A stretch of 64,000 nt of DNA from the NCBI RefSeq assembly GCF_020708045.1, contig NZ_JAJFES010000004.1, forward strand, positions 1 through 64,000, written 5' to 3'. The stretch is from Massilia sp. IC2-278 (GTDB lineage: Bacteria > Pseudomonadota > Gammaproteobacteria > Burkholderiales > Burkholderiaceae_D). The notes under the pieces were generated by a model. That model worked only from the letters and a program-made list of their open reading frames with translations. It was not told the origin of the DNA and searched no databases. Below, in pieces: positions 25,981-34,495 of this stretch; within the stretch, counting starts at the first letter, position 1; each line of letters opens with the position of its first letter. Position numbers and translations under genes: made by a program.

Positions 25981-28900
25981 ATGAACTTTTCCGCCCTCTC
26001 GATCCGCAACCCGATCCCGGCGATCCTGCTGTTCGCCCTGCTCACGCTGGCCGGCCTGCTCGCCTTCAAGTCGAACAAGATCCAGTTCTTCCCCGATATC
26101 GAACTGCCGATCGTGACCGTCACCGCCACCCTCGACGGCGCCGCGCCGGCCCAGCTGGAAACCGAGGTCGCGCGCAAGATCGAGGACTCGGTCGCCACCC
26201 TGCAAGGCGTGAAGAACATCTACACGCGCGTGCTCGACGGCGTGGCCACGGTCACCGTCGAATTCATCCTCGATAAAAATTTGTCGGACGCGGTGAACGA
26301 CGTGCGCGACGCCGTCTCCCAGGTGCGCGCCGACATGCCGGCCGAGATGCGCGAGCCGAGCGTGACCAAGACCGCCACCGCCGGCCGCGCCGTGCTCACC
26401 TTTACCGCGACCGCGAAGCCCGGTGCGACAGCGCTGGACGACCAGGAACTGAGCTGGTTCGTCGACAACGCCGTATCGAAACGCCTGCTGAGCGTACCCG
26501 GCATGGGCGCAGTGAAGCGCATCGGCGGCGTCGACCGCGAAATCCGCGTCGAACTCGACGACGCGCGCATGGCGGCGCTGCGCGTCTCGGCCCTGGACGT
26601 GTCGCGCCAGCTGCGCAACGTGCAGCGTGAGGCGCCGGGCGGTCGCGGCGACGTCAGCGGCGCCGAGCAATCGGTGCGCACCCTGGCCACCGTCGGCAGC
26701 GCCCAGGAACTGGCGCGCATGGACATCCCCCTGCCCGACGGCCGCCGCGTGCGCCTGGACGAAGTAGCGAAGGTGATCGACACCGTCAGCGAGCCGCGCG
26801 CGCTGGCCGAGCAGGACGGGCGCCGCGTGATCGGCTTCGAGGTGTTCCGCACGCGCGGCGCCAGCGAAACCGAGGTGGCCGAAGGCGCGCGCCAGGCCGT
26901 GGCGGACCTGCAAAAGGCGCACCCGAACGTGATCCTGAAGGAAGTGGTCGACAACGCCGAGCCGGTGCAGGAAAACTTCGACGCCTCGATGGAGATGCTG
27001 TACGAAGGCGCGGGGCTGGCCGTGCTGGTGGTGTGGTGGTTCCTGCGCGACTGGCGCGCGACCCTGGTGGCCGCCGCCGCGCTGCCGCTGTCGGTGATCC
27101 CCGCCTTCCTTGGCCAGTACCTGTTTGGCTACACGCTGAACATGGTGACCCTGCTCTCGCTGGCCCTGGTGGTTGGCGTGCTGGTGGACGACGCCATCGT
27201 CGAGATCGAGAACATCGCACGCCACCTGCAGATGGGGAAATCGCCGATGCAGGCGGCGCTCGAAGCGGCCGACGAAATCGGCATGGCGGTGATCGCCACC
27301 ACCTTCTCGCTGGTGGCGGTGTTCCTGCCGACCGCCTTCATGGGCGGCATTCCGGGGCGCTTCTTCAAGCAGTTCGGCTGGACTGCGGTGCTGGCGATCC
27401 TGGCTTCGCTGGTGGTGGCGCGTTTGCTCACGCCGATGATGGCGGCCTACATCCTGAAGCCCGCCAAGCAGCACGAGCAGAAGGACGGGCGGCTGATGCG
27501 CCGCTACATGGGCGCCATGCAGTGGTGCCTGCGGCACCGCGGCTTGACCGCACTTGCCACCGCCGTGTTCTTCGTTGCCTCGATTTCCCTGGTGCCGCTG
27601 CTGCCCACCGGCTTCGTGCCGGCCGCCGACCGCGGCCAGACCCTGATCAACGTCGAGCTGCCGCCCGGCTCGACGCTGGCGCAGACGCACGCGGTGGCCG
27701 AGCAGGCGCGCCTGGCGACGATGCGCGTGCCGGGCGTGACCGGCGTGTTCTCTTCGATTGGCGGCGGCTCCAGCGGCGACGCCTTTGCGCCCGGCGCGGC
27801 GGCCGAGGCGCGGCGCGCGGTGCTGACCGTGACCACCGTGCACCGCAGCGACCGCGACGACAAGCTCGATGTGCTGGAGCGCCGCATGCGGACGGAATTG
27901 TCCGCCATCCCCGGCGCGCGCTTCACCGTCGGCCAGGCCGACACCGGCAGCAAGATGCAGCTGGTGCTCAGGAGCGAAGACCCCGTCGCGCTGGCCGCCG
28001 CCGCCCAGCGCGCGGAACGCGACCTGCGCACGCTGCAGGGCATCGGCAACGTCAGCTCCAGCGCCTCGCTGGTGCGTCCGGAAATCATCGTGCGGCCCGA
28101 CTTTGCGCGCGCCGCCGACCTGGGCGTGACGGCGGCGGCAATCGGCGAAACGGTGCGCGTGGCCACCGCCGGCGACTACGAGCAGTCGCTGGCGAAGATG
28201 AACCTGTCCGAACGCCAGGTGCCGATCCGGGTGAAACTGCCGGACGCGGTGCGTGCCGACCTCGACGCCATCGGGCGCCTGACGGTGCCGGGCAAGAACG
28301 GGCCCGTGCTGCTGGCCAGCGTGGCGAGCATCACCATGGAAAGCGGCCCCGCGCAGATCGACCGCCTGAACCGCAGCCGCAACGTGACGCTCGACGTCGA
28401 GCTGTCGGGCCGCTCGCTGGGCGAAGTGAATGCCGAGGCGCGCGCCCTGCCCGCCTTTAACACGCTGCCGGCTTCGGTGACGATCGCGGAACTCGGCGAC
28501 GCCCAGGAAATGCAGGCGCTGTTCGCCAGCTTCGGCATCGCCATGACCATCGGCGTGCTGTGCATCTACGGCGTGCTGGTGCTGCTGTTTGCCGACTTCA
28601 TGCAGCCGCTGACGATTTTGGCGGCGCTGCCGCTGTCGATCGGCGGCGCGTTTGTCGCCCTGCTGTTGACCAACAGCGCGCTGTCGATGCCCACCATGAT
28701 CGGCCTGATCATGCTGATGGGAATCGTGACCAAGAACTCGATCCTGCTGGTGGACTACGCAATCCTGGCGCGCAAGGCCGGCATGGACCGCTTCGATGCC
28801 CTGGTCGACGCCTGCCACAAGCGCTCGCGGCCCATCATCATGACCACGATTGCGATGGGCGCCGGCATGCTGCCGCTGGCCATGGGCCTGTCAGGCGACC

Positions 28901-29097
28901 CGAGCTTCCGCTCGCCGATGGCGATTGCCGTGATCGGCGGGCTGATCACCTCGACCCTGCTCAGCCTGCTGGTGGTGCCGGCCGTGTTCACCTATGTGGA
29001 CGACTTCAAGAACCTGATGTGGCGCGGCGTGAACCGGGCGCGCAGGCATCCGCACGGGGCGCCGGCCAAGACCGAGGAGCCGTCGGCGATGAAGTGA
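25981..29097 (+). CDS. RND efflux permease, HAE1-like
   Basis: 1038 aa, the usual length for AcrB-type pumps. Twelve membrane segments in two halves, with two large periplasmic loops. The first segment follows FSALSIRNPIPAILLF; the proton-relay Asp pair is in GVLVDDAIVEIENI in the fourth segment, and the second half has GIVTKNSILLVDYAI. The closing block is RPIIMTTIAMGAGMLPLAMG. It exports drugs or other small molecules using the proton gradient, together with the adaptor encoded upstream. Substrates cannot be read from the sequence. No TetR/MarR regulator is adjacent. Confidence 0.93.
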   Translation: MNFSALSIRNPIPAILLFALLTLAGLLAFKSNKIQFFPDIELPIVTVTATLDGAAPAQLETEVARKIEDSVATLQGVKNIYTRVLDGVATVTVEFILDKNLSDAVNDVRDAVSQVRADMPAEMREPSVTKTATAGRAVLTFTATAKPGATALDDQELSWFVDNAVSKRLLSVPGMGAVKRIGGVDREIRVELDDARMAALRVSALDVSRQLRNVQREAPGGRGDVSGAEQSVRTLATVGSAQELARMDIPLPDGRRVRLDEVAKVIDTVSEPRALAEQDGRRVIGFEVFRTRGASETEVAEGARQAVADLQKAHPNVILKEVVDNAEPVQENFDASMEMLYEGAGLAVLVVWWFLRDWRATLVAAAALPLSVIPAFLGQYLFGYTLNMVTLLSLALVVGVLVDDAIVEIENIARHLQMGKSPMQAALEAADEIGMAVIATTFSLVAVFLPTAFMGGIPGRFFKQFGWTAVLAILASLVVARLLTPMMAAYILKPAKQHEQKDGRLMRRYMGAMQWCLRHRGLTALATAVFFVASISLVPLLPTGFVPAADRGQTLINVELPPGSTLAQTHAVAEQARLATMRVPGVTGVFSSIGGGSSGDAFAPGAAAEARRAVLTVTTVHRSDRDDKLDVLERRMRTELSAIPGARFTVGQADTGSKMQLVLRSEDPVALAAAAQRAERDLRTLQGIGNVSSSASLVRPEIIVRPDFARAADLGVTAAAIGETVRVATAGDYEQSLAKMNLSERQVPIRVKLPDAVRADLDAIGRLTVPGKNGPVLLASVASITMESGPAQIDRLNRSRNVTLDVELSGRSLGEVNAEARALPAFNTLPASVTIAELGDAQEMQALFASFGIAMTIGVLCIYGVLVLLFADFMQPLTILAALPLSIGGAFVALLLTNSALSMPTMIGLIMLMGIVTKNSILLVDYAILARKAGMDRFDALVDACHKRSRPIIMTTIAMGAGMLPLAMGLSGDPSFRSPMAIAVIGGLITSTLLSLLVVPAVFTYVDDFKNLMWRGVNRARRHPHGAPAKTEEPSAMK

Positions 29098-29134
29098 GGG
29101 TGCGGCGTTGGCCGGTAACGCAGCGCCCGTCGTT

Positions 29135-29160
29135 CGCAGGGTGGAGCCGGCCACCCTACG
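29135..29160 (+). repeat. Palindromic repeat, copy h, short variant
   Basis: AGGGTGG-AGCCGG-CCACCCT, a reduced version keeping the outer GGGTGG/CCACCC arms and the flanking CTACG. It abuts the terminator at 29161. Confidence 0.6.
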
Positions 29161-29190
29161 CAAAACGCCGGCAATGCCGGCGTTTTGTTT
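29161..29190. terminator. Bidirectional hairpin terminator
   Basis: CAAAACGCCGGC-AAT-GCCGGCGTTTTG, perfect 12-bp arms with A- and T-rich ends, between the convergent RND operon and the leftward small peptide gene. Confidence 0.8.
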
Positions 29191-29204
29191 CATGCAATGT
29201 GCTG

Positions 29205-29276
29205 TTAGAAGATGATCGCGAGCAGGATGATGATCGGGATCGGTACGCCCAGCAGCCAGAGTAGTATCGAACGCAT
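29205..29276 (-). CDS. 23-aa hydrophobic peptide gene
   Basis: MRSILLWLLGVPIPIIILLA and three more residues: one membrane helix with a central GVPIP kink. A good ribosome binding site (GGGAG, six bases from ATG) supports translation. It lies 34 bases after the leftward membrane protein gene and just before a terminator, so it is the last gene of that transcript. Similar tiny proteins are, as far as I recall, seen in related bacteria as unnamed products, but I cannot check this here. Function unknown. Confidence 0.55.
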   Translation of the reverse strand: MRSILLWLLGVPIPIIILLAIIF

Positions 29277-29310
29277 GGTGTTCTCCCTTCTGATTGGTTG
29301 AATGCGGCGC

Positions 29311-30246
29311 TCAGGCGTCGCGCAGGCGGCCGCCGATCGTGGCGCACCAGCTGGCAACGAAGGCGCCGATGAACAGGGCCACGGTCAGCCACAATGCCGT
29401 GCCGGCCGCTGCCTTGCGGGCCTTGTCGGCCGCTTCCTTGGCGGTGGCCTTGGCCTTGGCCGCCGCTGCCGCGCTGCGGGCATAGACGTCGTCGACGCGC
29501 CGTTCGGCGGTCACGCGGTCCAGGCCGGTACGCTCGGCGATGCGGGTGGCCAGATAGGCGCGGTCTTCGGTGGCCAGGCTGCCGTTCGGCACGCTGTTGG
29601 CCAGGATGCGCACGGTTTCGCGGCGCAGGTTGGCGTCGTCGACGGTGCCCGGCTTTTCGCTGCGCAGCATCATGTCCGAAAAATAGTCGAGCGGATTGGT
29701 GCCGGCGCCGTTGCCATTGCCGCCATCCTGGTTCGCCACCGCTGCCGTTGCGGCGGCGCCGCTGGCAATGGCTGTCTTGGCGACGCCGGCGCCGGCATCG
29801 ACGGCGCTGCCGGCCATCTTGCTCATCAGGCCGCCGAAGAAGGCGGCGGTGAGCAGCGTGGCCACGGCCCAGGCCAGCATGCCGTGCGCGGTATCGCGGA
29901 AGTAGACTTCGTCGGTGCGGACGCTGGCCCATTTCACGCGCAGGCGCCCGGCCAGGTAGCCGCCGACAGCCGAGGCGGCGAGCTGGGTAAAGGTCAGCCA
30001 CAGGATGGCCGAGATGCCGAGCGCAACGCCCGAATTGTCGGACCAGGGCGAAGCAGCGGCAAAGCCGAAGCCCGAGCCGAGCAGGTAGAGCACGAGGGAG
30101 AGCGCAGCGGCAGCCACGGCGCCCGCGAAAATCGCGCCCCACGATACTCCGGAGCGGTGCGCCTCGACGGCGCCGTCAGGCAGGTTTTGAGCCGGAATGC
30201 CGCCCGCAGGGGCGTGCGTGGTCCCGCTCACCGAATGAGCTTGCAT
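29311..30246 (-). CDS. Membrane protein with glycine/alanine-rich segments, unknown
   Basis: 311 aa. Three or four membrane segments: about 36-62 (GAIFAGAVAAAALSLVLYLL), 75-100, 122-150 with small-residue GxxxG spacing, and a C-terminal one at about 285-305. Between the third and last is a soluble part with ERTGLDRVTAERRVDDVYA followed by an Ala/Lys-rich helix likely to form a coiled coil. GGAG precedes the ATG. Neighbours are a Ser/Gly-rich DUF883-like protein and a 23-aa peptide. The pattern suggests an envelope-stress or membrane-integrity role, which is inference only. Confidence 0.7.
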   Translation of the reverse strand: MQAHSVSGTTHAPAGGIPAQNLPDGAVEAHRSGVSWGAIFAGAVAAAALSLVLYLLGSGFGFAAASPWSDNSGVALGISAILWLTFTQLAASAVGGYLAGRLRVKWASVRTDEVYFRDTAHGMLAWAVATLLTAAFFGGLMSKMAGSAVDAGAGVAKTAIASGAAATAAVANQDGGNGNGAGTNPLDYFSDMMLRSEKPGTVDDANLRRETVRILANSVPNGSLATEDRAYLATRIAERTGLDRVTAERRVDDVYARSAAAAAKAKATAKEAADKARKAAAGTALWLTVALFIGAFVASWCATIGGRLRDA

Positions 30247-30366
30247 AAGTTCTCCGTTCTGAATGCTTGTAGGTGCTGAATCCCGGCCAGCGTGCTGCGG
30301 GCCGGGAATGTATGCCTGAGGCGACCTGAAGCAGCTTCACGCTGCCTCAGGCGCGATCAGCTGCGA

Positions 30367-31176
30367 TCAGTAATCGCGGCGGTTGCTGCCGCCCAGCAGC
30401 TTGGCGAGGACGTAGCCCACGCCCACGGCGATGGCGATGGCGGTGCCCGGCTTGTTGCGGACATACTCGCGGCCCGAGTCGGCCAGTTGCTGGTAGGTGT
30501 CGTTGACTTGCTCCTTGCGCGAGCCGAAGCTTTCCTGGGCGGTGCTCAGGAGGCCGCTCAGCTTGTCGACGCCGGCGTGGGCGCTGCTGACGACGCGCTC
30601 GACCATCGGCTGGGCTGCCTCGGCGGCCTTGTCGATCGACTTGTGCATTTCTTCAGGCTTGACCGACGACAGCACGCTCGCGTCTTTCGACGACGAATCT
30701 TTCGCGGAATCTTTCGATGCGTCGCTGCCGGTGCTTGCCGACGAGCCGCCCGTTGCGCCGGTCGAAGCCGACGAACCCACGCCCGAAGCCGAACCCGAGC
30801 TGGCGCTCGATGGCGAGCTGCCGGTCGACGAGGAGCCCATGGCGCCCGACGAACCCGAGGTGCCGCCGGACGACGACGACGACGACGACGAACCCATGCT
30901 GCCCGACGAACCGGCAGCGCTGCCGCCCGTTGCGCCGGCGTTGCCGCTCGAGCTGACCGAGCTCGTCGATGGGCTGGCGCTCGACGACGAACCGCCGCTC
31001 ATGCTGCCCGACGACGAACCGGTGCTGCCCGACGAGCCGCTGGCGCCCTTCTGGCTGCTGGCGCCCGATTGCAGGTCCTTGTTCAGGCCCGATTGCTGGT
31101 CTTTGCCAATGCTGCTGCCTGCACCTTGACGGCCGGCCTCAACGCCTTTTCCCTCGCTCGATTTCTGATTATCCAT
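30367..31176 (-). CDS. Ser/Gly-rich protein with DUF883-like membrane tail
   Basis: 269 aa. Residues 30-150 are extremely low complexity (runs of Ser, Gly, Ala and Thr). From about 165 a helical region follows (KDSSSKDASVLSSVKPEEM), then a C-terminal stretch YVRNKPGTAIAIAVGVGYVL that matches the glycine-zipper membrane tail of the ElaB/YqjD/DUF883 family, which binds ribosomes or membranes in stationary phase in E. coli. The normal family member is about 100 aa, so the long Ser/Gly segment is an addition. The ATG at 31176 has GAGGAC upstream; an ATG ten codons earlier is less likely. Confidence 0.72.
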   Translation of the reverse strand: MDNQKSSEGKGVEAGRQGAGSSIGKDQQSGLNKDLQSGASSQKGASGSSGSTGSSSGSMSGGSSSSASPSTSSVSSSGNAGATGGSAAGSSGSMGSSSSSSSSGGTSGSSGAMGSSSTGSSPSSASSGSASGVGSSASTGATGGSSASTGSDASKDSAKDSSSKDASVLSSVKPEEMHKSIDKAAEAAQPMVERVVSSAHAGVDKLSGLLSTAQESFGSRKEQVNDTYQQLADSGREYVRNKPGTAIAIAVGVGYVLAKLLGGSNRRDY

Positions 31177-31624
31177 GACTTTTGTCCTCGTAAAAAATGT
31201 GATCACCGCGGAGCAGACCGATACCGATCCACATTCTCCCCGATTGCGCTCGAAACAAAACGGAGGCGCGAAAATGGACTGCGCTACATCAATGGGTCAT
31301 TCAGATTGTGCCTTCCATCAACGAATGAAATCGACGACATCTGGCAACCTCAAAAGTTCCGTTAATTTCCTTCGTAGCACGTCACTTTCGCATCCCGTCT
31401 CACAGCGTACGCCGGTCCGGCGTACTGCACGATTGCGGCTGTCGGGAAAACCGCGTCGTGATACAAAAGTTATAACAGCTGGGAAGGCCGGACAGTGCGC
31501 TGACTAACAGAGCTGTTGGATCGATGGCTTTTCAGTGAAGATGACAGTGAAAAGCACGGCGTATAGGAAAGATAAATTGCTTGGTACAAATGGCAAGCTT
31601 CATCCCGAGCGGGTTGGGCGGCAC
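31177..31624. other. 448-base gap with no supported gene
   Basis: The stretch lies between the 5' end of the Ser/Gly-rich protein gene and the 3' end of the porin gene. Base composition is lower in G+C than in the flanking genes. A weak hairpin (GCTTTTCA with TGAAAAGC, about 31530-31558) could end the porin transcript, but it lacks a T-tract. No repeat of the palindromic family is present. Confidence 0.5.
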
Positions 31625-32839
31625 TCAAAAATAGTAACCGGCCTGCAGGTTGATGCGGCGCGTCGAGCGGTCGTACTCGGTTGGCGTCGCACCCAGCCCG
31701 CCGGCATCCGGCGACAGGTAGGGATGGTGCTTGCCGCGCATGAAGTCCATGTAGAACACCCATTTCCCCGACGAGAAGCTCAGGCCGGTGACGTTCTGCA
31801 CCGAATCCTTGTAGCCGCCGACCTGTTTCTTCAGGATGCCGTAGTCGTTGTAGACCTTGAAGCCGCCGAACGGCCCCAGCTTGCCGGGAATGTCGTAGCT
31901 GAGGTTGGCGATGTAGATATTTCCTTTCGTGGCGAGCGGATACGGGTAGCCGAAGGCGCCGAGCATCACGAAGCTGTTGGGGTCGAGCCCGCCATAGGTC
32001 TGGCTGGCGTCGTGGCTGGTGCGGTAGCGGTAGCGCAAGGCCTCGAGCATCAGCTTGAATGGGCCCACCGGCCCGGCGTAGTGGACGGCCGCCGCATTGC
32101 GCCGGGTCGTGTCGCCGGCGCCGTTGCGGATCTCGCCGCTGAGGCCCGAAACGCCGACTTCGTGCCGCGCATCCGGCCCGACATGCCAGGCCATGCGCCC
32201 GACCAGGGTGTTGCGCTCGCTGTCGTGCTGCCCGGTGCCGAAGCCCTGCTCGTCGTCGGCCACGATGTTGTAGGAGTAGCGGTTCGACGCGCCGGCCGTA
32301 TTGCCGCCGCCGCCGTAGGAACCGCCGTCGCGTGGATAAAAGCCGAGCTGCCACTCGAAGGGGCCGGGCCGGCTGGCATAGGTCAGGCCCAGGTCGTACT
32401 TGTCTTCGAAGCCGGCATAGAAGGCGATCGACGAGTAAAAATTGTTCGATGCGAAGGGATACAGCCCGAAGACCTGCTTGTCCAGGCCCACATGCAGCGT
32501 GCTCTTGTCGGCAAAGCGCATGCCGACCCAGCCGTGGTGCAGGAAGTGCTGCCAGTAGCCGCCCTGCCCTGTCGGGTAATTGTTGTAGCGGTATTCAGCC
32601 GAACCGATCAACGTACCGTCGTCGTAGTCGACGTTCAGGCGCGCCGTGTCCAGACCGAAGAAGCCGCTCGAATACTCGTCCTGCCAGCTCTTGTAGACGT
32701 AATTGAAGCGGACCGCGCCGCCGATCTTGAGCGGCGACTCGGCGCCGTCGGCAGCGCAGGCAGGGGTCCAGGCCAGGACCGCGGCAGCGATCGTGGAAGT
32801 GGCCAGTACAGTGGCGCACAGGGAGATTGTGTCAGTCAT
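31625..32839 (-). CDS. Outer-membrane porin-like beta-barrel protein
   Basis: 404 aa. A signal peptide of about 30 residues (ending CAAD) precedes a barrel with alternating aromatic strands, for example GGAVRFNYVYKSWQDEY at the mature N-terminus and RRINLQAGYYF as the final strand with a terminal Phe. It resembles the phosphate-selective porin O/P or OprP-like group by eye, but no phosphate-binding lysine ladder can be confirmed. The ATG at 32839 follows AAAGGAAAGA; a longer reading frame upstream to 33166 has non-coding character. A candidate promoter lies at 33175-33203. Confidence 0.78.
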   Translation of the reverse strand: MTDTISLCATVLATSTIAAAVLAWTPACAADGAESPLKIGGAVRFNYVYKSWQDEYSSGFFGLDTARLNVDYDDGTLIGSAEYRYNNYPTGQGGYWQHFLHHGWVGMRFADKSTLHVGLDKQVFGLYPFASNNFYSSIAFYAGFEDKYDLGLTYASRPGPFEWQLGFYPRDGGSYGGGGNTAGASNRYSYNIVADDEQGFGTGQHDSERNTLVGRMAWHVGPDARHEVGVSGLSGEIRNGAGDTTRRNAAAVHYAGPVGPFKLMLEALRYRYRTSHDASQTYGGLDPNSFVMLGAFGYPYPLATKGNIYIANLSYDIPGKLGPFGGFKVYNDYGILKKQVGGYKDSVQNVTGLSFSSGKWVFYMDFMRGKHHPYLSPDAGGLGATPTEYDRSTRRINLQAGYYF

Positions 32840-33174
32840 TCTTTCCTTTCTCTGGCCCGACGGCCACGACGGCGATCCACGTGCCGGCTGGCCGGCGCTA
32901 TGGCGTGTCGCAACGCCCATCCCCAGGAAAAGAACATTGTCTTGCAGCGGTGCTGCTGGCGAACCGGTGCAGGCTGGCCATGGCAGGCCTGATACCGGAA
33001 GGGGTGGCATTGTCTTTCCGGCTATTGGCAGCCAGGAAGACCGCGTGGGTCGGGTCGAATAGCGTGATCCGGCATCACAGGCCGGCGCGGCGCCCCATGC
33101 AGGGGCAAGCATCGGTGATGGTTTGCTGTTGAAACCGATGCGAAAAGCTGAAGAGATGATCTTCAAGCCCGGCT

Positions 33175-33203
33175 ATTCTATCAAAAAAGAAACATTCTCA
33201 CAA
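33175..33203 (-). promoter_or_regulatory. Candidate sigma-70 promoter for the porin gene
   Basis: On the minus strand TTGTGA and TAGAAT are separated by 17 bases in an A/T-rich stretch. It would give a 5' leader of about 325 bases. The region 32840-33174 between it and the porin start has no gene that I can support. Confidence 0.4.
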
Positions 33204-33237
33204 ATGTAGATGCTTTATATGCAACTTTCAGGCAAAG

Positions 33238-33273
33238 AAAAAGGGCTGCACGCTTGAACGTGCAACCCTTTTC
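33238..33273 (-). terminator. Intrinsic terminator after tRNA-Thr
   Basis: On the minus strand AAAAGGG-T-TGCACG, loop TTCAAG, CGTGCA-G-CCCTTTT followed by TCTTT. It begins 17 bases after the tRNA 3' end. Confidence 0.8.
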
Positions 33274-33289
33274 TTTCCTGCTGAATCCT

Positions 33290-33365
33290 TGGTGCCGCTG
33301 ACCGGAATCGAACTGGTGACCTTCGCATTACGAATGCGCTGCTCTACCGACTGAGCTACAGCGGC
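33290..33365 (-). tRNA. tRNA-Thr(CGT)
   Basis: 76 bases with encoded CCA. Acceptor arms GCCGCTG and CAGCGGC pair; D arm AGCTCAGTCGGTAGAGC, anticodon loop TTCGTAA giving anticodon CGT (Thr, ACG codon), and T arm with GTTCGATTC. The anticodon arm is the same as in E. coli thrW. Confidence 0.97.
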
Positions 33366-33463
33366 TCTACGCCAGGCTATCCCGGCGAAGAGCCGTATTC
33401 TAGCAACAACGTAGCAAACGTGCTAGTCCGGCTCGGCAATTTCGCGCGGGATTTGCCAAAAAA

Positions 33464-34468
33464 TTATTGCTCGGTGTGATAACGCGTCACCAGCTCGACT
33501 TCTTCCTTCGAACCGAGGAACACCGGCACGCGCTGGTGCAGCTTGGTCGGCGGAATGTCCATGATGCGGTTCACGCCGTCGGTGGCGGCGCCGCCGGCCT
33601 GCTCGACGATCATCGCCATCGGGTTGGCTTCGTACATCAGGCGCAGCTTGCCCGGCTGCGAAGGGTCGCGCATGTCGGCCGGGTACATGAAGACACCGCC
33701 GCGGTTCAGGATGCGGTGCACGTCGGCCACCATCGAGGCGATCCAGCGCATGTTGAAGTCCTTGCCGCGCGCACCGGTTTTGCCGGCCAGCATTTCGTCG
33801 ACGTAGCGCTGCACAGGCGGGTGCCAGTGGCGCTTGTTCGACATGTTGATCGCAAACTCTTTCGTGCTCGCCGGGATCTGCATGTTGCTCTGGGTGAGGA
33901 CCCAGGAACCCATTTCGCGGTCCAGGGTGAAGCAGTGCACGCCGTCGCCGGTGGTCAGCACCAGCATGGTTTGCGGGCCGTACACCGCGTAGCCGGCCGC
34001 CACCTGGGCCGTGCCCGGCTGCAGGAAGGCCTGCTCGGTCGGTTCGCCCATGCCTTCCGGGGCCTTCAGCACCGAGAAGATGGTGCCGATCGACACGTTG
34101 ACGTCGATGTTCGAGGAGCCGTCGAGCGGATCGAAGAGCAGCATGTACTCGCCCTTCGGATAGCGGTTCGGGATCGGGTGGATGCTTTCCATTTCTTCCG
34201 ATGCCATGGCCGCCAGGTGGCCGCCCCACTCGTTCGCTTCGAGCAGGATCTCGTTGGAAATCACGTCCAGCTTCTTCTGCACTTCGCCCTGGATGTTCTC
34301 GGTGTCGGCGCTGCCGAGGATGTCGCCCAGGGCGCCCTTGCTGACTTCATAGCTGATGCGCTTGCAGGCGCGGGCCACGACCTCGATCAGGAGGCGCAGC
34401 TCGGCCGGAATGGTGTTGTGGAGGCGTTGCTCCTCCACGAGGTGTTGCGTGAGACTGACGCGTTTCAT
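33464..34468 (-). CDS. fbp: Class I fructose-1,6-bisphosphatase
   Basis: 334 aa, normal length. Hydrolyses fructose 1,6-bisphosphate to fructose 6-phosphate in gluconeogenesis. Metal-binding residues are seen in ASEEMES and the signature [15 protein letters not shown] at about residues 110-124; [20 protein letters not shown] near residue 275 contains the substrate-site Lys/Tyr and Glu. It lies 27 bases downstream of pepN in the same direction and GGAAG precedes its ATG, so the two genes probably share a transcript. Confidence 0.97.
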   Translation of the reverse strand: MKRVSLTQHLVEEQRLHNTIPAELRLLIEVVARACKRISYEVSKGALGDILGSADTENIQGEVQKKLDVISNEILLEANEWGGHLAAMASEEMESIHPIPNRYPKGEYMLLFDPLDGSSNIDVNVSIGTIFSVLKAPEGMGEPTEQAFLQPGTAQVAAGYAVYGPQTMLVLTTGDGVHCFTLDREMGSWVLTQSNMQIPASTKEFAINMSNKRHWHPPVQRYVDEMLAGKTGARGKDFNMRWIASMVADVHRILNRGGVFMYPADMRDPSQPGKLRLMYEANPMAMIVEQAGGAATDGVNRIMDIPPTKLHQRVPVFLGSKEEVELVTRYHTEQ

Positions 34469-34495
34469 GAACTTCCTTTGGTTTGTTAAATACTG

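Noticed and set aside
29302..30279. Long reading frames on the plus strand opposite the leftward membrane protein genes (also at 30292-31365 and 31535-32992)
   Set aside because: High G+C content opens antisense frames. These lack ribosome binding sites and recognisable domains, and their composition (Gly/Ala/Arg/His-rich) is that of a shadow frame, while the minus-strand frames show membrane or barrel features.
31175..31507. 110-residue plus-strand frame in the gap upstream of the Ser/Gly-rich gene
   Set aside because: No domain or ribosome binding site; Arg/Ser/Thr-rich, uneven composition and it starts within the opposite gene's leader.
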